Below are positions 58,440-62,413 of a stretch of DNA of 62,413 nt, piece after piece; the stretch's first letter is position 1; each line of letters starts with the position of its first letter. The notes beneath the pieces were generated by a model. The model had not been told where the DNA came from and ran no database searches. It saw nothing but the letters and a program-made list of their open reading frames with translations. Origin of the DNA: Chrysomallon squamiferum. Its lineage: Eukaryota > Mollusca > Gastropoda > Neomphalida > Peltospiridae. The stretch spans positions 15,367,966 through 15,430,378 of the forward strand of contig CM022667.1 of NCBI GenBank assembly GCA_012295275.1. The letters are read 5' to 3'. The position numbers and the translations under genes are program-made.

Positions 58440-59713
58440 TTTTGTTTCTATACTGTGTTTATGTATTAACGAAGGCTGGTGTCTTAAAATATTTGTTTTA
58501 CCTTTTCAAATTTATGAAATGTGTTTAAGCTATTAGATCATAAATTTGTTATTCACTTTCAGCTTTATTTTTATGTGAATGATATGTTAGCTTTATTGTT
58601 AATAGTAGTACTTGCAGTAGTTTAAATGAAGAAAACGATATTACCTATTGTAGACATGTGACAAAAAGTATTAAAGTCTCAAATTAAAATGATTCGGTCA
58701 GTTGACCTAACGTAATGGATTGTTTAGGATCGATCACGCTAAATCAGACGAACTGACTACTGTTTCGTCAGCGGAAGATGTTGACAGTATTTTGCGCATG
58801 TAAAGTTAGATTTCTGATCTACATCTCAGACTAGGCCAGGAAGAGGTATATACTCACCTTTTTGAGTCTGGATGACATTTTGAAGGTATTGTTCATCAGA
58901 AAATTTAAATTAGTTCTACATCAGAAAAAGGAAAAAAGTAAAAAGCGAAGCAGTGGAGACATTATAATACTAAGTCCCATAAAGATTTCTTATTCGACAA
59001 TTTGTAAAATAAAAAAAAATAAAAAACGGAAGAACTACAACAACGTTGTTTTCGGAAGTTGAGCACGTCAGCTGGACACAAGCACTATATAGGACATTTT
59101 GATGCAGGGTACATTTTCCAGTGCTGCGATTTAAATATTTTAAATGTATGGATTTCATTTGTTTTTGTGATAACTCCGATTCTATGTTATTATTAAATTA
59201 TAATAATGATAGCATTGTAAATAATAATGTTTCTGTTGTGTATCTTATTTCTAATAACTTTACGTTTAATACTTATTGGATGTTGGAAATGTTTGACAAG
59301 AAAATTAAATTTAATATATGACAATATCTACTACCATCATCACCATCACAATTACTACTACTGCTAGCATAATATCAACATCTGTTATTACTTCTGCTAT
59401 TGCCGCTGTTCACGTTATTATTGCTACGACTACTGGTACTGTTATTAGAGCTATTGTTACTATGTTTTCTATTATATGTAGTGTCGTAATAAATATTTAC
59501 AAATAGCTGATATCTGTTTTGAATTGTGACATATGCTTTATTTATTTATTTATTCATTCATTCGTTCATTCATTTAAATAATCTTTTCACTTATGACAGA
59601 GTTCCAATTGTGAAAATATATTGTTGGAAGATTTGTACAATTACAAAGCAAAATGCGTATCAAGTTCAACACTCAATTTCACCAGCAATGTGGCAGTTGA
59701 CTACAAAATGCTA
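58440..59713. other. Intergenic region right of the retrotransposon
   Basis: Nothing recognisable. An open frame at 59318-59506 is a product of ACT/ATC-type triplets and is not called. Confidence 0.5.
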
Positions 59714-59913
59714 NNNNNNNNNNNNNNNNNNNNNNNNNNNNNNNNNNNNNNNNNNNNNNNNNNNNNNNNNNNNNNNNNNNNNNNNNNNNNNNNNNNNNNN
59801 NNNNNNNNNNNNNNNNNNNNNNNNNNNNNNNNNNNNNNNNNNNNNNNNNNNNNNNNNNNNNNNNNNNNNNNNNNNNNNNNNNNNNNNNNNNNNNNNNNNN
59901 NNNNNNNNNNNNN
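59714..59913. other. Assembly gap of 200 N
   Basis: Exactly 200 unknown bases. The round length suggests a scaffolding gap whose true size may differ. Nothing can be said about its content. Confidence 0.98.
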
Positions 59914-60089
59914 TTCAAAAATATTTTAATTGTTCTTAATTTAAAACTGTTTTCCTGTAATACTTCCTGAATTCTATTGGAATTAGGTTATTAAAGGAAA
60001 ATTACTTAAAATTTTACTTCATATATATATTATATTGGTGTTTTCTATAAGTAAACCATATAAAAATAATCTGAAGGTTATTACTTGGA

Positions 60090-60380
60090 GAGATAGATCT
60101 TCCCATTTCACATTTGTTGTTCCTAACAGAGGAATAACTTGGTCTCAGAGCCTTTCTAAACTGAAGAAAAGCGCCTGAAATTCATTTGATCCTAATCCAA
60201 GTAGAATATTTTATATATTCAGTAACACTAAATCACAGGTGGTTGTCAGTAAATATAAGGGATTCAAAGACAGCTAGTGACCAGGAATAAATCTAAGCTC
60301 AATGATTCAGCAAAAATTTCTCCATCGGGTCCCTTCATTAGAAAATGAAAAAACTGGAAATTGTGTTTCAGTTTGTTCAT
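60090..60380 (+). pseudogene. Relic of the first part of a family P exon 3
   Basis: The frame NRGITWSQSLSKLKKSA, a stop, then NPSRIFYIF matches [24 protein letters not shown] in intact members. About 100 bases on, AAAATTTCTCCATCGGG...GAAAATG matches the KDFSNGTP region. Stops and indels show it is dead. It lies upstream of the exon at 62107 in the same orientation. Confidence 0.6.
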
Positions 60381-60389
60381 TTTTCAACA

Positions 60390-62106
60390 CTGACAAATAT
60401 CGCCATAGCTAATACATAAGCAACTTTGAACATTGTTCACATCTAGAGAATTGCTTTTTGTTCTTCCGAAACATCGTAGAAAATAACTAATATTTCTCGG
60501 TGGTCATAATCTAGTTCTAACTTTAAAATTATTATTATTATTATTGTTGTTGTTGTTGTTGTTGTTGCTTCTTTTTTTATCATCATCATAATCATTAATA
60601 TTACTATCTCTGCTGCTATTATTACTGCTACAACTACTATATTAATTATTTTCATTGTTGTTGTTATTATGCACTTACATATTAATTATTATGTATTTAT
60701 TTTAATTTACTTCTACATTATATATTACATAAATAAGGAAAGGAGTCTACTGACTGTAAGATATAGATTTGAACCAGCGGTCTCTCAGACGTTTTTCAAC
60801 AACAGCAGGAACAACAAATATATATAAATATATACAATAAAAAAATAAAAAAATAAAAAATAAAAAAATTAAAATTAAAATTAAATACAAATACAATATT
60901 TAAGAAAAAAGAAATAAAGTCAGAAATCATTTCCCAAAATTATTAAATAACACTTTTGTATAAAACAATAGAGAAACAATTACGGTAATACGAACAATTC
61001 TTTAACCTTTTTTTAGTTTTTCGTTCATCTTATTCAAACGTTACTTCTGCATTGTCGCAAGGAATTTTGTTTTACTCTTTATCTGAGGACTTTGCTTATT
61101 GTTTTCCATACGAGATCTGAATTGCGTAAACGTTTTAAACTGCTCCTATTTTTGCACATTGGTGTGATACAGATAAGGTCATTTCTGCCATTATTAAATA
61201 CTTTGTAAGAAAAGGTTCAGCAAGCTTTTGTTTTATTATTATCGTCTGAGTTCAAAATCAGTACTGTTCTTTTAAAAACAAAACAGTTCAAAATATATGT
61301 AAAGAATTAGCGAAGTCAGTTCTTTTCATCGCTTTATTGTTTTTCATATAGACATTCCCAGTAAAATCTCGTTTAAAAATAATTATCACAAAGGAAAGGA
61401 TTTAAAATTTAATTTATTGTTTTATTTATATTTTTTTGTTTTGATTTGGGACAACATTTTTACAAAGAGTTCATCTAGGAAAATGAAATTTTTAACATAT
61501 TTGTTGTATCTGACAATAACACAAAGCGATGTAAAGGAGTTTTAACGATATTCAGTCAAAAAACAAAAGAGAAAGAAAATCAGCACTAACTTTTATTTTG
61601 GTTTACAATCAATTTTCACTGGAGACATTTCTGTAGAAATGTTTTGACAACAAAACATCAATGAACTGGTAGAAACATATTTCAGCTGGGAAAAACAAAA
61701 GAAACAACAACAACAAACACAATAACTATTGCAGCAAAGAGCTTTATTAAACAGCAAATCTATTCAAATCCGCTGCAAGTTTAAAATTTATTGTAGCAGC
61801 TACACAATAATTTAGTATTTCGTCATTTTATTCACCTGTAATGTTTCAATAATGAACAATGAAAAAAATCAAAAAGAAATTCGTCAACGTTTTACTTGGA
61901 CTGTCAGCTGTCAGTTCACCTATCAGCATCGTTTGTTTCGAGACAGATTATCTAGTGATCGGAAGATATTTAGCTGATAACTACAATTCTATTACCACAT
62001 TTTGAAGTAACTACACGCTGTTATTCTAAAAGAAATTCTATTTTGTAACAGGTAAAAAGAACAGAAAGATCTGAAACATATTTATTGAGATACATACTCA
62101 GTGACG
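60390..62106. other. Intergenic region upstream of family P member 8
   Basis: Triplet repeats (ATT, GTT) at 60525-60570, AAATA-type low complexity at 60835-60900, and otherwise AT-rich sequence without a convincing gene. The last 100 bases before 62107 should contain the promoter. Confidence 0.5.
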
Positions 62107-62403
62107 ATGATAACGTTGTTAACATTAGCGGTGTGTTTCAGGTTGGTTTGTTCACAAAATTACTGTTTTAGTTTTGAAATGAACAAAGAAATGACAACAA
62201 ACTATAACCTTGGTCTAAAATTAAGTAAAATCTATAACACTACGTCTGAAGGGAAATATGAGTGTTCTATGGTTTGCGATAATGATCACAGATGTAATGG
62301 AATCATAGTCTGTCCTGGTGTCTGTCATCTGTATGGAATTTTCAACACTGACCAAACTTCTGTACTGGAGATAGACAATCAGACATGTGAAGTATTCAGC
62401 ATT
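62107..62403 (+). CDS. Family P member 8, exon 1 only (continues beyond the window)
   Basis: ATG at 62107 opens a 99-residue exon ending ATT|GTAAGTATTC at 62403. Signal peptide MITLLTLAVCFRLVCS, then YCFSFEMNKEMTTN, ECSMVC, RCNGIIVCPGVCHLYGIF and DNQTCEVFSI. All seven PAN-like cysteines are present, and the length equals exon 1 of members 5 and 6, its closest relatives. Exons 2 and 3 would lie to the right. Whether the whole gene is intact is unknown. Confidence 0.85.
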
Positions 62404-62413
62404 GTAAGTATTC

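Noticed and set aside
60443-60655. Hydrophobic open frame of Ile/Val/Thr runs
   Set aside because: Translation of ATT/GTT/ACT triplet repeats.

Overview
The window is animal genomic DNA. It is AT-rich, intron-containing and full of long microsatellites (TC/GA, ATT, GT, TTTA), with a decayed I-type non-LTR retrotransposon and a 200-base assembly gap. The style fits a mollusc, possibly a cephalopod, but that is inference from composition and not from a marker gene. No RNA gene, CRISPR array or prokaryotic feature was seen.

The content is a clustered, repeatedly duplicated family of secreted proteins, called family P here. Each intact member has three coding exons. Exon 1 (about 300 nt) encodes a signal peptide and a seven-cysteine PAN/Apple-like domain. 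Exon 2 (exactly 94 nt) encodes a short EGF-like unit. Exon 3 (about 1.4 kb) encodes about 465 residues that I read as four diverged tandem copies of an unrecognised module. Complete members lie at 853-3601 (-), 15069-18135 (+), 21558-24137 (-) and 51240-53976 (+). Members with frameshifts or truncations lie at 31183-33267 (-) and 38855-41125 (-). A partial member starts at 62107 (+) and leaves the window. Relics lie near 11.5, 12.1-12.5, 28.0-29.6, 35.4, 38.2, 43.3 and 60.1 kb.

A second family, G, has a signal peptide, a Gly-Leu-rich repeat and a charged Glu/Lys-rich tail. It has one copy at 5775-7059 (-) and one at 46908-48980 (+), plus a possible third, decayed copy at 8.66-9.1 kb. Both copies keep the same four-exon transcript and a nearly identical promoter.

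The layout is a set of duplications. The G + P pair at 0.85-8 kb is an inverted copy of the pair at 45.9-54 kb. A second inverted duplication (11.7-12.8 versus 14.7-18.5 kb) pairs a gutted pseudogene with an intact gene, and a third (20.8-25.5 versus 26.7-30.4 kb) does the same. A direct tandem duplication (31.2-37.4 versus 39.1-45.1 kb) carries the two frame-broken members. The retrotransposon remnant is at 55.2-58.4 kb (-). How the two families work together is not shown by the sequence. Both are predicted secreted and were duplicated as a linked pair, so a shared extracellular product (mucus, adhesive, egg coat, saliva, defence) is a reasonable but untested idea.
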